The notes under the pieces are model-generated. The model was not told where the DNA came from and did no database searches. It was given only the letters and a program-made list of their open reading frames with translations. From Gemella massiliensis (GTDB lineage Bacteria > Bacillota > Bacilli > Staphylococcales > Gemellaceae): a stretch of 64,000 nucleotides of DNA. The stretch covers positions 62,001 through 126,000 of the forward strand of contig NZ_LT635544.1 in NCBI RefSeq assembly GCF_900120125.1. The letters are read 5' to 3'. A program made the position numbers and the translations under genes. Below are positions 38,633 through 47,876 of this stretch, piece after piece. Position 1 is the stretch's first letter. Each line of letters opens with the position of its first letter.

Positions 38633-39502
38633 GTGAAAGAATTAATACGTGATAAAATAAGTATATTGTTATCTCCTGAAGAAGAAATAATAAATGTAGA
38701 ACGTTTAGGTGGAATGACCAATAACAATTACCTAGTCGAAACTACGGATAAAAAGTATATTGTTAAATTTTTTGGGAAAGGTACAGAAAAATTAATAGAC
38801 CGTAAAGCTGAAAAATATAATTTAGAGTTGCTGCAGGACTTGGAACTCGATGTGAAAAATTATGTGTTTGATATAGAAGCAGGAATAAAAGTTAATAAAT
38901 ATATAGAAAATGCCAAAACTTTCGATAAAAATTATATAAAAACAAAATTACCGAGTGTAGCGGAAATTTTAAAAACAGTGCATAGTTCAAAAAAAGAGCT
39001 TAAAGGTGAGTTTAATCCATTTTCTGAAATTTTGAAGTATGAGAGTTTGATAATAGGGAAAATATATTTCCCTTATTATAATAAAATAAGAGAAAAAGTA
39101 ATGTCGTTGAAAAAACCACTAGAAGAATTAGGTATACAAAAAAAATCTTGTCATATTGATTTAGTACCAGAAAATTTTATAGAAGATGAAAAAGGGCACA
39201 TTTATCTAATCGATTGGGAATATTCAACTATGAATGATCCAATGTGGGATTTAGCAGCGTTATTTTTAGAATCTGATTTTGAAAAATCAGAAGAAGGAGA
39301 TTTTCTCAGGTATTATAATAGTGAAAAAACACCTGTTAGTGTTGGGAAAATATTGATTTATAAAATACTTCAAGATTTTATCTGGAGTCTTTGGACGATT
39401 TATAAAGAAGAACAAGGTGCAGACTTTGGTACATATGGTAAAGATAGATATCAAAGAGCATTAAAAAATTTGAAAGAGTATGTGAACAGTTATGAAAAAT
39501 AA
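38633..39502 (+). CDS. licA: Choline kinase LicA
   Basis: The 289-residue aminoglycoside-phosphotransferase-fold kinase has the Brenner-type catalytic loop CHIDLVPENF near residue 180 and the metal motif LIDWEYSTMNDPMWDLA near 200. An N-terminal lobe GGMTNNNYLVET with VKFFG is also present. It phosphorylates choline taken up by LicB. A GTG start follows aaggaga. It overlaps licB by 11 bases, and the licA-licB-licC order is that of pneumococcus and Haemophilus lic loci. No CAAT-type repeat, as used for phase variation in Haemophilus licA, is present. Confidence 0.93.
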   Translation: MKELIRDKISILLSPEEEIINVERLGGMTNNNYLVETTDKKYIVKFFGKGTEKLIDRKAEKYNLELLQDLELDVKNYVFDIEAGIKVNKYIENAKTFDKNYIKTKLPSVAEILKTVHSSKKELKGEFNPFSEILKYESLIIGKIYFPYYNKIREKVMSLKKPLEELGIQKKSCHIDLVPENFIEDEKGHIYLIDWEYSTMNDPMWDLAALFLESDFEKSEEGDFLRYYNSEKTPVSVGKILIYKILQDFIWSLWTIYKEEQGADFGTYGKDRYQRALKNLKEYVNSYEK

Positions 39503-40367
39503 AAGTGGTATATCATTTGGTCTATTTTCAGGTTTATTTTGGGGATTAGGTCTTACAATTAGTGCATATATATTTTCTTCATACAATATTTCTCCGTTTA
39601 TTGTAGCGTTTGTACATGATTTTATTAGTATTTTTATATTAGGAGCAATATTGTTGATTAAATATAAAAGAATAGATTTTAGAATATTTCTTAATATAAA
39701 AAATATGAGTGTAATAATAGGTGCTATTTTAGCAGGACCGGTTGGAATGCAAAGTAATTTATATGCTGTTAAGTACATCGGTAGTGCATTGACATCATCG
39801 GTTACTGCTATTTATCCGGCAGTATCTGTAATTTTAGCATTTTTTGTCTTAAAACATAAAATTTCCAAACAAACAATTTTAGGGATTACATTAATTATTA
39901 TAGGAATTTTTATACAAAGTTACAAGACCGAGCAAGTTCAATCATTTTATATTGGAATAATATTTGCTTTTGGTTGTGCAGTTGCGTGGGGAAGTGAGAG
40001 TGTACTTAGCTCATATGCAATGAGTAATAATCTTAGTGAGATAGAAACATTATTAATAAGACAAGTTACATCGTTTTTATCATATCTTATTATTATAGTT
40101 TTCAATGGTTTTGATTTTAGTAGCTTTACTGACATAAAATTAGGTGGCATAATTTTTATTTTTGTACTTAGCAACATGATTTCTTATATTATGTATTATA
40201 TTGCTATTAATCGTTTGCAACCAGCTAAAGCAACAGGGCTTAATGTTAGTTATACAGTGTGGACAATAATTTTTACTGCGTTATTACTTGGCGGAGAACT
40301 AAGTGCACAAGTAGTGATAACATCGTTAATTATTGTGGTAGGAGTTTATATTATTATAAAAGATTAA
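39492..40367 (+). CDS. licB: Choline permease LicB (EamA/DMT family)
   Basis: The 291-residue, ten-helix drug/metabolite transporter-superfamily protein has the typical FGLFSGLFWGLGLTIS opening and a repeated EamA half (AIYPAVSVILAFFVL). In lic loci this protein imports choline. The ATG lies inside the end of licA, indicating translational coupling. Confidence 0.92.
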   Translation: MKNKSGISFGLFSGLFWGLGLTISAYIFSSYNISPFIVAFVHDFISIFILGAILLIKYKRIDFRIFLNIKNMSVIIGAILAGPVGMQSNLYAVKYIGSALTSSVTAIYPAVSVILAFFVLKHKISKQTILGITLIIIGIFIQSYKTEQVQSFYIGIIFAFGCAVAWGSESVLSSYAMSNNLSEIETLLIRQVTSFLSYLIIIVFNGFDFSSFTDIKLGGIIFIFVLSNMISYIMYYIAINRLQPAKATGLNVSYTVWTIIFTALLLGGELSAQVVITSLIIVVGVYIIIKD

Positions 40368-40381
40368 AGGAGAATATAATA

Positions 40382-41071
40382 TTGAGAGCAATTATTTTGG
40401 CAGCAGGGCTTGGAACAAGATTAAGACCAATGACTGACAATACACCTAAATCACTTATTAAAGTAAAGGGGAAACCGCTAATAGAATATCAAATAGAATA
40501 TTTAAAAGAGACAGGTATAGAAGATATAGTTATAGTAACAGGATATTTGTGTGAGCAGTTTGAATATTTAACAGAAAACTATAATGTTGAATTAGTATAT
40601 AATGATAAGTATGCTGAGTATAATAATTTTTACTCATTGTATTTAGTGAAAAATCTATTAGCAGATAGTTATGTTATTGATGCAGATAATTATTTATTTA
40701 AAAATTTATTTAGAACAAATATAGATCGTTCTACATACTTTAGTGTTTATCGAGAAGATTGTGATAATGAGTGGTTTTTAATATATGGTGATGACTATAA
40801 AGTAACAGATATTATTGTTGACAGCAGGGGGGGAAGGATTTTAAGTGGTGTATCATTTTGGGATAAACAAACAGCAGAAAAAATAATTAAGTTTATTGAT
40901 AAAGCATATACTGATAAGAAATTCATGGATTTGTACTGGGATAATATAGTTAAGGATAATATTAAAGAACTTGATGTTTATGTTGAAGAATTAGAAGATA
41001 ATACGATTTATGAGATTGATAGCGTTAAGGATTATAATAGGTTAGAAGAAATTTTAAAAAGATATAAGTAA
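40382..41071 (+). CDS. licC: Choline-phosphate cytidylyltransferase LicC
   Basis: The 229-residue nucleotidyltransferase, the same length as pneumococcal LicC, begins RAIILAAGLGTRLRPMTDNTPKSL, followed by VIDADNYLF. It makes CDP-choline from phosphocholine and CTP. The start is a TTG at 40382, decided by the aaaggag site 9 bases before it. An in-frame GTG far upstream (40259) would lie inside licB and has no ribosome site. It is the last gene of the licABC operon. Confidence 0.93.
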   Translation: MRAIILAAGLGTRLRPMTDNTPKSLIKVKGKPLIEYQIEYLKETGIEDIVIVTGYLCEQFEYLTENYNVELVYNDKYAEYNNFYSLYLVKNLLADSYVIDADNYLFKNLFRTNIDRSTYFSVYREDCDNEWFLIYGDDYKVTDIIVDSRGGRILSGVSFWDKQTAEKIIKFIDKAYTDKKFMDLYWDNIVKDNIKELDVYVEELEDNTIYEIDSVKDYNRLEEILKRYK

Positions 41072-41282
41072 GGTATCAAACAATGAAGTTATAACAAAAT
41101 GAATTAAAAAAGTATACAGGGTGGCTTACGGAACTGGTGCAAAAGAGAATCCTAAAAAAGGTGGAATGATCTAAAAAGTAAAAATTTTAGTAGAATTTAC
41201 TCATCAGTAGTTATATGAAGGGGTTCACTAATTTAAAAATTTGCTTTAAAGAATTTTCGTAAATTTAATGAATTATACAGGG

Positions 41283-41335
41283 GTAACTCGACAAAATTGA
41301 TTTCTAATGAAATCATGATTTTTGGGTTACTTTTT
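41283..41335 (+). terminator. Hairpin terminator, one of two related copies
   Basis: An interrupted stem (gtaac..gttac plus attgatttc/gaaatcatgattt) is followed by TTTTT. It resembles in sequence the hairpin at 63495-63548. Confidence 0.55.
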
Positions 41336-41399
41336 CTATTATACGTAACAAATTTGTAATAAAAATCATTTAATTGTAATAAGAACAATAACAAGCTTA

Positions 41400-41408
41400 T
41401 GATATAAT
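41400..41408 (+). promoter_or_regulatory. Extended -10 promoter element
   Basis: TGATATAAT, 51 bases before the start of the choline-binding glucosaminidase gene. No strong -35 was seen, which is usual for extended -10 promoters. Confidence 0.5.
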
Positions 41409-41458
41409 TAATATGATAAATTTATGTAATAAAATGTTGAAAATGAGGATATAGAAAA

Positions 41459-43144
41459 ATGAATTCAAAAAGTGTAAAAAGTGGCTTAATGTTTTTAACA
41501 GTATTAACAACACCGATAGTAATAAATGAAGTAGTAGGGATGGAAGCACATGCGGCGGCTCAAGGTTGGGTACAACAGCATGGTACATGGAGCTACTACT
41601 ATAATGGTGCACAAGTAAAAAATAAATGGGTAGGAGATTATTATCTAGGTAGTAATGGATACATGGTAAAGAATACTTGGATACAAGGGAAGTATTATGT
41701 AGACAATAACGGAAAATGGGTAGCAAATGCCCAAAAAGGTTGGGTGAAGAGAGGAGCTACATGGTATTATTATAACCAAAATAACACATTGGCAAGGAAT
41801 CAATGGGCAGGAAACTACTGGTTAGGATCAGACGGAAAGATGGCAACAAACAGCTGGGTAGATAGTGGACGTTATTATGTTGATAATAATGGAAAATGGA
41901 TAGCAAATGCCCAAAAAGGTTGGGTGAAGAGAGGAGCTACATGGTATTATTATAACCAAAATAACACATTGGCAAGGAATCAATGGGCAGGAAACTACTG
42001 GTTAGGATCAGACGGAAAGATGGCAACAAACAGCTGGGTAGATAGTGGACGTTATTATGTTGATAATAATGGAAAATGGATAGCAAATGCCCAAAAAGGT
42101 TGGGTGAAGAGAGGAACTACATGGTATTATTATAACCAAAATAACACATTGGCAAGGAATCAATGGGTAGGAAACTACTGGTTAGGATCAGACGGAAAGA
42201 TGGCAACAAACGGCTGGGTAGATAGTGGACGTTATTATGTAGACAATAACGGAAAATGGGTAGCAAATGCAGGAAAATCTAATAAAACCTATAGCGGTAA
42301 TACTTACTCAGGATATTATAAAGTAAAAGGATTGTATATTCCGGTTTATGATGCTAGCGGAAAAATATTATCACATGTATCACAAGGAACGGTCTTATTT
42401 AGAGACAGTAGAGCAACCTCAAACGGAAGAATACCGGTACAGGTAGCAGGTTTAACGGGGTATGTAAATCCTTCTCAAGTACAAGCCGTAACGGAAAATA
42501 CAACATTTATTCCGGATTATGTAAGTGATGGTAAATATGTATATCATCGTTATTCGCGATATAGTAAAGTAAAAGTTGCATATCATAATCCGAATATGGT
42601 AGTGGGTAAAGCTTATTATTCAGCAGATGGTGTTAATTTCGGAACATTTAAACTTGAGCATCCGTTCCAATTTAATAATTTAAAATCAAAAACAAATTAT
42701 TCGGCAGCAGATCTTAATCGCCTTTATAACTTAATGGGAGCGAGCAACAGTATGTTGGCTGGAAGAGGTGCAACATTCAAAGAAGCTGAAAGAAGATATG
42801 GAGTTAATGCACTTTATTTAGTGGCACATAGTGCTTTAGAAAGTGCTTGGGGTAAAAGTAATATAGCGAAGAGAAAAAATAATTTCTTCGGTATTGCCGC
42901 TTATGATTCAAATCCTTTCAATTCAGCTAAACGTTTTGATAATGTTGATGCCGGTATATTGGGGGCTGCACGTTGGATTAGTGAGAAATATCTAACTAAT
43001 GGTAGATACCCTGCACATGGTGCATATTTAGGAAATAAAGCCGGCGGTATGAATGTAAACTATGCAACAGCACCGTATTGGGGCGAATCAATCGCAAGTA
43101 TAATGTTTGAAGCTAACGAACGTTTAGGAAGAAAAGATAAATAA
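41459..43144 (+). CDS. Choline-binding N-acetylglucosaminidase (LytB-like wall hydrolase)
   Basis: The 561-residue secreted protein has a signal peptide (about 1-36, ending AHAAA). Choline-binding-type aromatic repeats follow (about 37-275: GWVKRGATWYYY, YWLGSDGKMATN, YYVDNNGKWIANA), then an SH3-like segment (about 285-345) and a C-terminal GH73-type glucosaminidase domain. That domain includes LVAHSALESAWGKSNIAKRKNNFFGI, with the catalytic glutamate in LESAWG. It would bind phosphocholine on teichoic acid and cut peptidoglycan during cell separation. Pneumococcal LytB is the nearest known relative, also with N-terminal choline repeats. Confidence 0.9.
   Translation: MNSKSVKSGLMFLTVLTTPIVINEVVGMEAHAAAQGWVQQHGTWSYYYNGAQVKNKWVGDYYLGSNGYMVKNTWIQGKYYVDNNGKWVANAQKGWVKRGATWYYYNQNNTLARNQWAGNYWLGSDGKMATNSWVDSGRYYVDNNGKWIANAQKGWVKRGATWYYYNQNNTLARNQWAGNYWLGSDGKMATNSWVDSGRYYVDNNGKWIANAQKGWVKRGTTWYYYNQNNTLARNQWVGNYWLGSDGKMATNGWVDSGRYYVDNNGKWVANAGKSNKTYSGNTYSGYYKVKGLYIPVYDASGKILSHVSQGTVLFRDSRATSNGRIPVQVAGLTGYVNPSQVQAVTENTTFIPDYVSDGKYVYHRYSRYSKVKVAYHNPNMVVGKAYYSADGVNFGTFKLEHPFQFNNLKSKTNYSAADLNRLYNLMGASNSMLAGRGATFKEAERRYGVNALYLVAHSALESAWGKSNIAKRKNNFFGIAAYDSNPFNSAKRFDNVDAGILGAARWISEKYLTNGRYPAHGAYLGNKAGGMNVNYATAPYWGESIASIMFEANERLGRKDK
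41728..42270 (+). repeat. Three 180-bp tandem repeats within the choline-binding domain
   Basis: Near-identical units start at about 41728, 41908 and 42088. The string ccaaaaaggttgggtg recurs at exactly 180-base steps at 41731, 41911 and 42091. Each unit encodes 60 residues. Only a few bases differ (for example gcagga versus gtagga), so copy number could change by recombination. Confidence 0.9.
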
Positions 43145-43148
43145 AAAA

Positions 43149-43190
43149 GTAGGAGCCGGGCAGGTAAATTGCCTTGCTCCCTTACTTTTG
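43149..43190 (+). terminator. Terminator hairpin after the glucosaminidase gene
   Basis: The stem GGAGC..GGCA / TGCC..GCTCC is followed by a short T-rich segment. It lies only 14 bases before the next start codon, so it may also moderate read-through into the glycosyltransferase. Confidence 0.6.
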
Positions 43191-43203
43191 GCAAGGAGAC
43201 TAT

Positions 43204-44205
43204 ATGTTAGTATCAGTAGTTATTGGGCTACTTAATGAAGAAAAATTTTTACCGCAATTAATTGAAGATTTTAAAAAGCAAACGTATAATCATAAAAAAA
43301 TAGAATTGATATTTATTGATGGTATGTCGTCTGATAGTAGTTGGGATATATTAAAAAAATTTAAAGATAATAATCACGAATTTTATGATGTGGTACTTTT
43401 AAAAAATCCTAAAGTCATTTTATCAGCAGGAATGAATATAGGTATAAAGAGTGCAAAAGGAGAATGTATTTTAAAAGTGGATTGTCATTCTCATATTACG
43501 GAGAATTTTATAGAAAATAATGTAAAAGTGATTAACGAAGGAGAATATGTTTGTGGGGGGCCACGACCTAATATTATAAATGGTGGGAACAATTTTAGTA
43601 AAACTTTATTGTTTGTAGAAGAAAATATGTTTGGCAGCGGTGTGGCAAGTTATCGAAAAAAAACTTCAAAGAAGTATGTTAGATCCGTTTTTCAAGGAAT
43701 GTACAGAAAAGAAGTGTTTGATAAAGTAGGTTTATTAGATGAGTATGTAGGTCGTGCAGAAGATAATGAATTGCACTATCGCTTAAGAAAACATGGGTAC
43801 AAAATTCGATATAGTAATGATATTTTGTCTTATCAGTATACACGTCCAACATTAAAACGTATGTTAAAGCAAAAATATTCCAATGGTTATTGGATAGGAA
43901 AAGTCAGCCATGTTTACCCTAAAGCGTTTTCAATATTTCACTTTGTACCATTTGTATTTGTAGTGGTGATTGTCGTAAGTTTATTGGCTTTGCCTTGGAC
44001 ATGGATACTATTGGAATTATTAATGGGTGTGTATGTATTTTTTACGATAATAATAACTATTGCAACTATATTAACGAATAAATTTAATTTAACATTGTTG
44101 TTAATGCCGATTATTTTATTTTTAGTACACATTTCTTATGGGCTAGGAACTTTAGTAGGATTAGTCAAAGGTTTTTCTTGGAAGAAAGTTTATTTTAAAA
44201 AATAA
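43204..44205 (+). CDS. Membrane-associated family 2 glycosyltransferase
   Basis: The 333-residue GT2 protein has SVVIGLLNEEKFLPQLIEDF, FIDGMSSDSSW, LKVDCHSHI as the D-x-D-type metal motif near residue 95, and GRAEDNELHYRLR. Two to three hydrophobic helices follow from about 240. Related enzymes act in exopolysaccharide or glycolipid synthesis. The start is the ATG at 43204 with aaggag. An in-frame TTG at 43174 lies in the upstream terminator. The substrate is unknown. Confidence 0.88.
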   Translation: MLVSVVIGLLNEEKFLPQLIEDFKKQTYNHKKIELIFIDGMSSDSSWDILKKFKDNNHEFYDVVLLKNPKVILSAGMNIGIKSAKGECILKVDCHSHITENFIENNVKVINEGEYVCGGPRPNIINGGNNFSKTLLFVEENMFGSGVASYRKKTSKKYVRSVFQGMYRKEVFDKVGLLDEYVGRAEDNELHYRLRKHGYKIRYSNDILSYQYTRPTLKRMLKQKYSNGYWIGKVSHVYPKAFSIFHFVPFVFVVVIVVSLLALPWTWILLELLMGVYVFFTIIITIATILTNKFNLTLLLMPIILFLVHISYGLGTLVGLVKGFSWKKVYFKK

Positions 44206-44209
44206 CTTT

Positions 44210-44249
44210 AAGAACTGTTTTTCGCTATTATTGCGAAAACAGTTCTTTT
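44210..44249 (+). terminator. Strong intrinsic terminator
   Basis: AAGAACTGTTTTTCGC / GCGAAAACAGTTCTT stem with a seven-base loop and following T residues, just after the glycosyltransferase stop. Confidence 0.85.
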
Positions 44250-44285
44250 GGCTCTGTGTCAAATATAGGGTATGGGGAAAAATTT
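44250..44285. other. Solo sequence resembling an ISL3-type terminal repeat
   Basis: GGCTCTGTGTCAAATATAGGG.. matches GGCTTCTGTGTCAAATACGGGG.. at 54425 and has the GGCTC start typical of ISL3 ends. No transposase is nearby at either place. Confidence 0.4.
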
Positions 44286-44386
44286 ATACCCTTATTATTT
44301 TATACCTTTCCATTATCTCACAATAATTTCTTTTTCACTTTCTTATATGATATAATTATAAAATATACTTGAAAGAAGGTGAAGAA

Positions 44387-46144
44387 ATGGAAAGTAGCGT
44401 AAGCAACAAAGAAATAATAAAAAAATTATCACAGTTGCTTTATAGGGATAAAATTAGAATTGGAATTGCATTAGTAGCTTCATTTTTTTCATATTATTTT
44501 ACTTTATATCCTGCCAATAGATTAAATTTTATAGTAGACGGAATAGCTAACGGTTCTATCACCTTTGACGGTGTAATAAAAGAGATAATTAATATTATTT
44601 TTATAGGATTAGCATTATATTTCGTCTATTATTTTAAAGAATATTATACTTTTATCGGGTATGATAAAATAATAAAAGATTTAGGCTATGAAGTGCAACG
44701 TGATGTTTACCGCCATACACCTATCTTTTTTAATAAATTTAGCATAGGGGAAGTTATTAGCCGTTCAACCAATGATATCGCAAACTACATTGCTGTTTTT
44801 TTCAGCTATGGAATACTTCTTATATTTGACGGTATTATTTATAATATTTTTATAAGTATTTTAATATTTAATAAGTCTAATTTAGGGTATTTAGCATTAA
44901 TACATCTACCGCTTATTATACAGACTATTTATTTAGTTAGCAGAAGAGAAGTACAGGAAAAATACTACAATAAAATGGCTAAAACGATGGATAAAATTAC
45001 CGAAGAAACATTAGAAAATGTAAAGGGAATTAGGGTTATAAGAACATATAGCTTACTTTCAAAAGTTAGAGACAGTTTTATAAAAAAATTACGCAGTTAT
45101 TCAAAAACTAATGTAAGATATATGAAAACAACACTTCTTTACCAATCGCTTAATACGGTATCTTTGGCTATAACTTATGTTTTAGCTGTCGGTTATGGTT
45201 TTTATTTAATTAATATTGGGAGTATGACACTTGGAGAACTTATTGCAGTTTGTGTTGTTGTAGGTATGCTTCAGTGGCCATATATAGCTTTATCCGAGTT
45301 GATTGTTATGCTTATAGAAGTTCGTCAGGCAACAAAACGTGTTATTGAAATCACGAAAAGAAAGCCTGAAGTAAATAACGATAGAGCGGATACCGTTTTT
45401 AAGTTTGGTGATAATATTGAATTTAAAGATTTTGATTTCAGTTATAATGATGTAAAGGTTTTAAAGAAGATTAATCTGGTAATAAATCGTGGAGAAACAG
45501 TTGGTATTATAGGAAAAACCGGTTGCGGTAAGACAACTCTTATAAAACAATTTCTTAGACTATATCCGATAAAAGAGAAGACTTTGTTTATTGATGGTAA
45601 ACCGATAGAAGAGTATTACGATTATTCTATTCGTGAAAAGATAGGTTATGCCCCGCAAGAGTACCAATTATTTTCAAAGACTATTAGAGAAAATATTTTA
45701 TTTTACAGAGAAAATTTAGAAAATAATTTGGAAGAAAGTTTAATTCTTTCCGATATAAAAAAGGATATTGATAATTTTAAAGATGGTTTAGATACTTTAA
45801 TCGGAGAGAATGGAGTTTCGTTATCAGGGGGACAAAAACAACGTTTGGGAATAGCACGGGCTATTTTAACAAATCCTGATATACTGATTCTTGATGATAG
45901 CTTAAGTGCAGTTGATGCCAACACTGAAAAAGTAATTATCGAAAATATAAAAAATCATCGAACAGGAAAGACCAATATAATTGTTTCGCATAGAATTTCT
46001 GCGATAAGACATGCTGATAAAATCATTGTAATGGAAAACGGCAGGATTTTAAATATCGGAACACATAGTGAGTTATTGGAAAATTGTGCATGGTATAGAG
46101 ATTTAGATGCTTATCAAAATAAGGAGGTAGAAGAAGATGAATAA
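44387..46144 (+). CDS. ABC exporter subunit 1 (permease-ATPase half-transporter)
   Basis: The 585-residue protein has six membrane helices (about 20-320) and an ATPase domain with Walker A GKTGCGKTT, signature LSGGQKQR and Walker B ILILDDS. The residue after the Walker B aspartate is aspartate instead of catalytic glutamate, a mark of the degenerate half of heterodimeric exporters. It pairs with the next gene, which overlaps by 8 bases. The start is the ATG at 44387 (aaggtga upstream), not the TTG at 44369. The cargo is unknown; multidrug or lipid export are usual roles. Confidence 0.92.
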   Translation: MESSVSNKEIIKKLSQLLYRDKIRIGIALVASFFSYYFTLYPANRLNFIVDGIANGSITFDGVIKEIINIIFIGLALYFVYYFKEYYTFIGYDKIIKDLGYEVQRDVYRHTPIFFNKFSIGEVISRSTNDIANYIAVFFSYGILLIFDGIIYNIFISILIFNKSNLGYLALIHLPLIIQTIYLVSRREVQEKYYNKMAKTMDKITEETLENVKGIRVIRTYSLLSKVRDSFIKKLRSYSKTNVRYMKTTLLYQSLNTVSLAITYVLAVGYGFYLINIGSMTLGELIAVCVVVGMLQWPYIALSELIVMLIEVRQATKRVIEITKRKPEVNNDRADTVFKFGDNIEFKDFDFSYNDVKVLKKINLVINRGETVGIIGKTGCGKTTLIKQFLRLYPIKEKTLFIDGKPIEEYYDYSIREKIGYAPQEYQLFSKTIRENILFYRENLENNLEESLILSDIKKDIDNFKDGLDTLIGENGVSLSGGQKQRLGIARAILTNPDILILDDSLSAVDANTEKVIIENIKNHRTGKTNIIVSHRISAIRHADKIIVMENGRILNIGTHSELLENCAWYRDLDAYQNKEVEEDE

Positions 46145-47864
46145 TAAAAATCCATTATTACAATTTCTACCTTATTTAAAAACAGCGAAAAAAGATTATT
46201 TGCTTGGAACAATTTTCTCAATATTGAATGTTGCATTTGGTGTAGGCGGAGTTTATGTTTTATCAAAAGTTTTTGACGGGGTTAATGGTGATGTAACAAC
46301 TCAAGTAGTAAAAAAATCATTGGTAATAGCTGCAGGTTACGGTTTAATTTTGCTATGTTCAGGTATTTCCAACTATATAAGAAATATTTATTTGGTAAAG
46401 GGTGCCAATGAAATATATGTTCGTATACAAACGCAAGTGTATGATCATATTCAAAGTTTGCCGATTCGTTATTTTGATAATATGCCTGCGGGTTCTGTTG
46501 TATCAAGGATAACAAGTGATGTTAATCAGATAAGGATATTTTTTGTATCTACTTTTATTCAGATTATGATTATTGCGATGAAAATTATTTTTTCTTATAT
46601 TGTCCTGTTTTATGTAGATATTAGATTTGGAATGTATATGTTGCTTTTGTTACCGATAATGTATGTTATTTTGAAGTTTTATAATAAAATGACTATTGGT
46701 AGTATAAAAGGGTATCGCCGTAAATTTTCTGAAAGCAATGGTATTGTTAATGAAAATTATCAAAATTTAGAAATAATAAAAGCATTTAACCAAGAAGAAG
46801 CGGCACTATGTGATTGGAATAAACATAATGAAGAACGTTTCGGTTATTGGAAAAGCCTTAATATCGTAGATAGTTTATTATTACATAATATAACAGGAAT
46901 AATTAGAATTATTATTTTTATCGGAATAGTTTACTATTATGCTTATTCACACTTTAATAATGTTTTTGGTATAACGCTCGGAATGGTTTATCTATTTATT
47001 AATTATACAACGGATATAATATATCGTATTGCCGATTTCACATTTAGTATTTCTAATTACGTTCGTGCCGTAGGAGCGGCAAATAATATTCAAGAAATTT
47101 TGAAATTGGAAATTGAAGAAGACATTGAAATGGAAGAGATAGAACATTTCCAAGGTAATATTGAATTTAAAAATGTTTCTTTTGCATATAAGGAAGAAAA
47201 CTATGTTTTGAAAGATTTGAATATTGATATTAAAGAAAATCAAACGGTTGCCTTTGTTGGACATACCGGTAGCGGTAAAAGTACGATTATGAACTTGATT
47301 GTCAAATTTTATGAGGCTACTAAAGGAAAACTTTTAATCGGAGGTCGTGATATAAAAAAATATAGTAGAGAATATCTAAGAAGACAAACAGCGATTGTTC
47401 TCCAAGATACTTTTTTATTTGAGGGAACTCTTCTTGAAAATATTACAACAACCGGCAATGAGGAATTGGCAAAAACGTCTTTAAAAAGAGTTGGAGGAGA
47501 TTTTATTTTAAAAACAAGATCGTTGAATTCTAAAGTAGAAGTAGGGGGTAATAATTTTTCTACCGGAGAAAAGCAACTAATTTGTTTAGCGAGAGCTTTG
47601 GCAAAAAATCCGAAAATCTTAATTTTAGATGAATCAACTGCCAATATTGACAGTGAAACGGAGCAAATAGTAGGAAGGGCGATTGATGAACTTAAAGATG
47701 GAAGAACAACACTTATAATAGCCCATAGATTATCAACGATAAAAAATTCCGATATGATTTTTGTGTTAAATAAAGGGAAAGTAGTGGAAAGTGGAAATCA
47801 TGAGGAATTGTTAAAACTTAACGGTGTTTATAGAAAAATGTACGAAACACAGATCAAAGGTTAG
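46137..47864 (+). CDS. ABC exporter subunit 2 (permease-ATPase half-transporter)
   Basis: The 575-residue partner of the preceding gene has Walker A GHTGSGKST, Walker B ILILDEST with the catalytic glutamate present, and a non-standard signature FSTGEKQ in place of LSGGQ. Degenerate Walker B in subunit 1 and degenerate signature here place both defects in the same composite ATP site, the normal pattern in heterodimeric exporters such as TM287/288 or LmrCD. The ribosome site is aaggagg. Confidence 0.92.
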   Translation: MNNKNPLLQFLPYLKTAKKDYLLGTIFSILNVAFGVGGVYVLSKVFDGVNGDVTTQVVKKSLVIAAGYGLILLCSGISNYIRNIYLVKGANEIYVRIQTQVYDHIQSLPIRYFDNMPAGSVVSRITSDVNQIRIFFVSTFIQIMIIAMKIIFSYIVLFYVDIRFGMYMLLLLPIMYVILKFYNKMTIGSIKGYRRKFSESNGIVNENYQNLEIIKAFNQEEAALCDWNKHNEERFGYWKSLNIVDSLLLHNITGIIRIIIFIGIVYYYAYSHFNNVFGITLGMVYLFINYTTDIIYRIADFTFSISNYVRAVGAANNIQEILKLEIEEDIEMEEIEHFQGNIEFKNVSFAYKEENYVLKDLNIDIKENQTVAFVGHTGSGKSTIMNLIVKFYEATKGKLLIGGRDIKKYSREYLRRQTAIVLQDTFLFEGTLLENITTTGNEELAKTSLKRVGGDFILKTRSLNSKVEVGGNNFSTGEKQLICLARALAKNPKILILDESTANIDSETEQIVGRAIDELKDGRTTLIIAHRLSTIKNSDMIFVLNKGKVVESGNHEELLKLNGVYRKMYETQIKG

Positions 47865-47876
47865 AAAGGATAAAAG

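Larger units (their letters stand above)
41072..41458. other. Intergenic region between licC and the choline-binding glucosaminidase gene
   Basis: These 387 bases contain a terminator-like hairpin (41283-41335) and an extended -10 (41400-41408). No convincing ORF or remnant was found in the first 200 bases. Confidence 0.55.

Noticed and set aside
38633..39502. Phase-variable licA as in Haemophilus
   Set aside because: No tetranucleotide repeat or long homopolymer is present at the start of licA.
40259..40381. Longer LicC starting at a GTG inside licB
   Set aside because: The extension lies inside licB, has no ribosome site and would precede the normal LicC N-terminus. The TTG at 40382 gives the expected 229 residues.
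41728..42270. Regularly spaced repeats as a CRISPR array
   Set aside because: The 180-bp units are in frame, encode choline-binding repeats and have no short-repeat/unique-spacer pattern. No cas gene is present.
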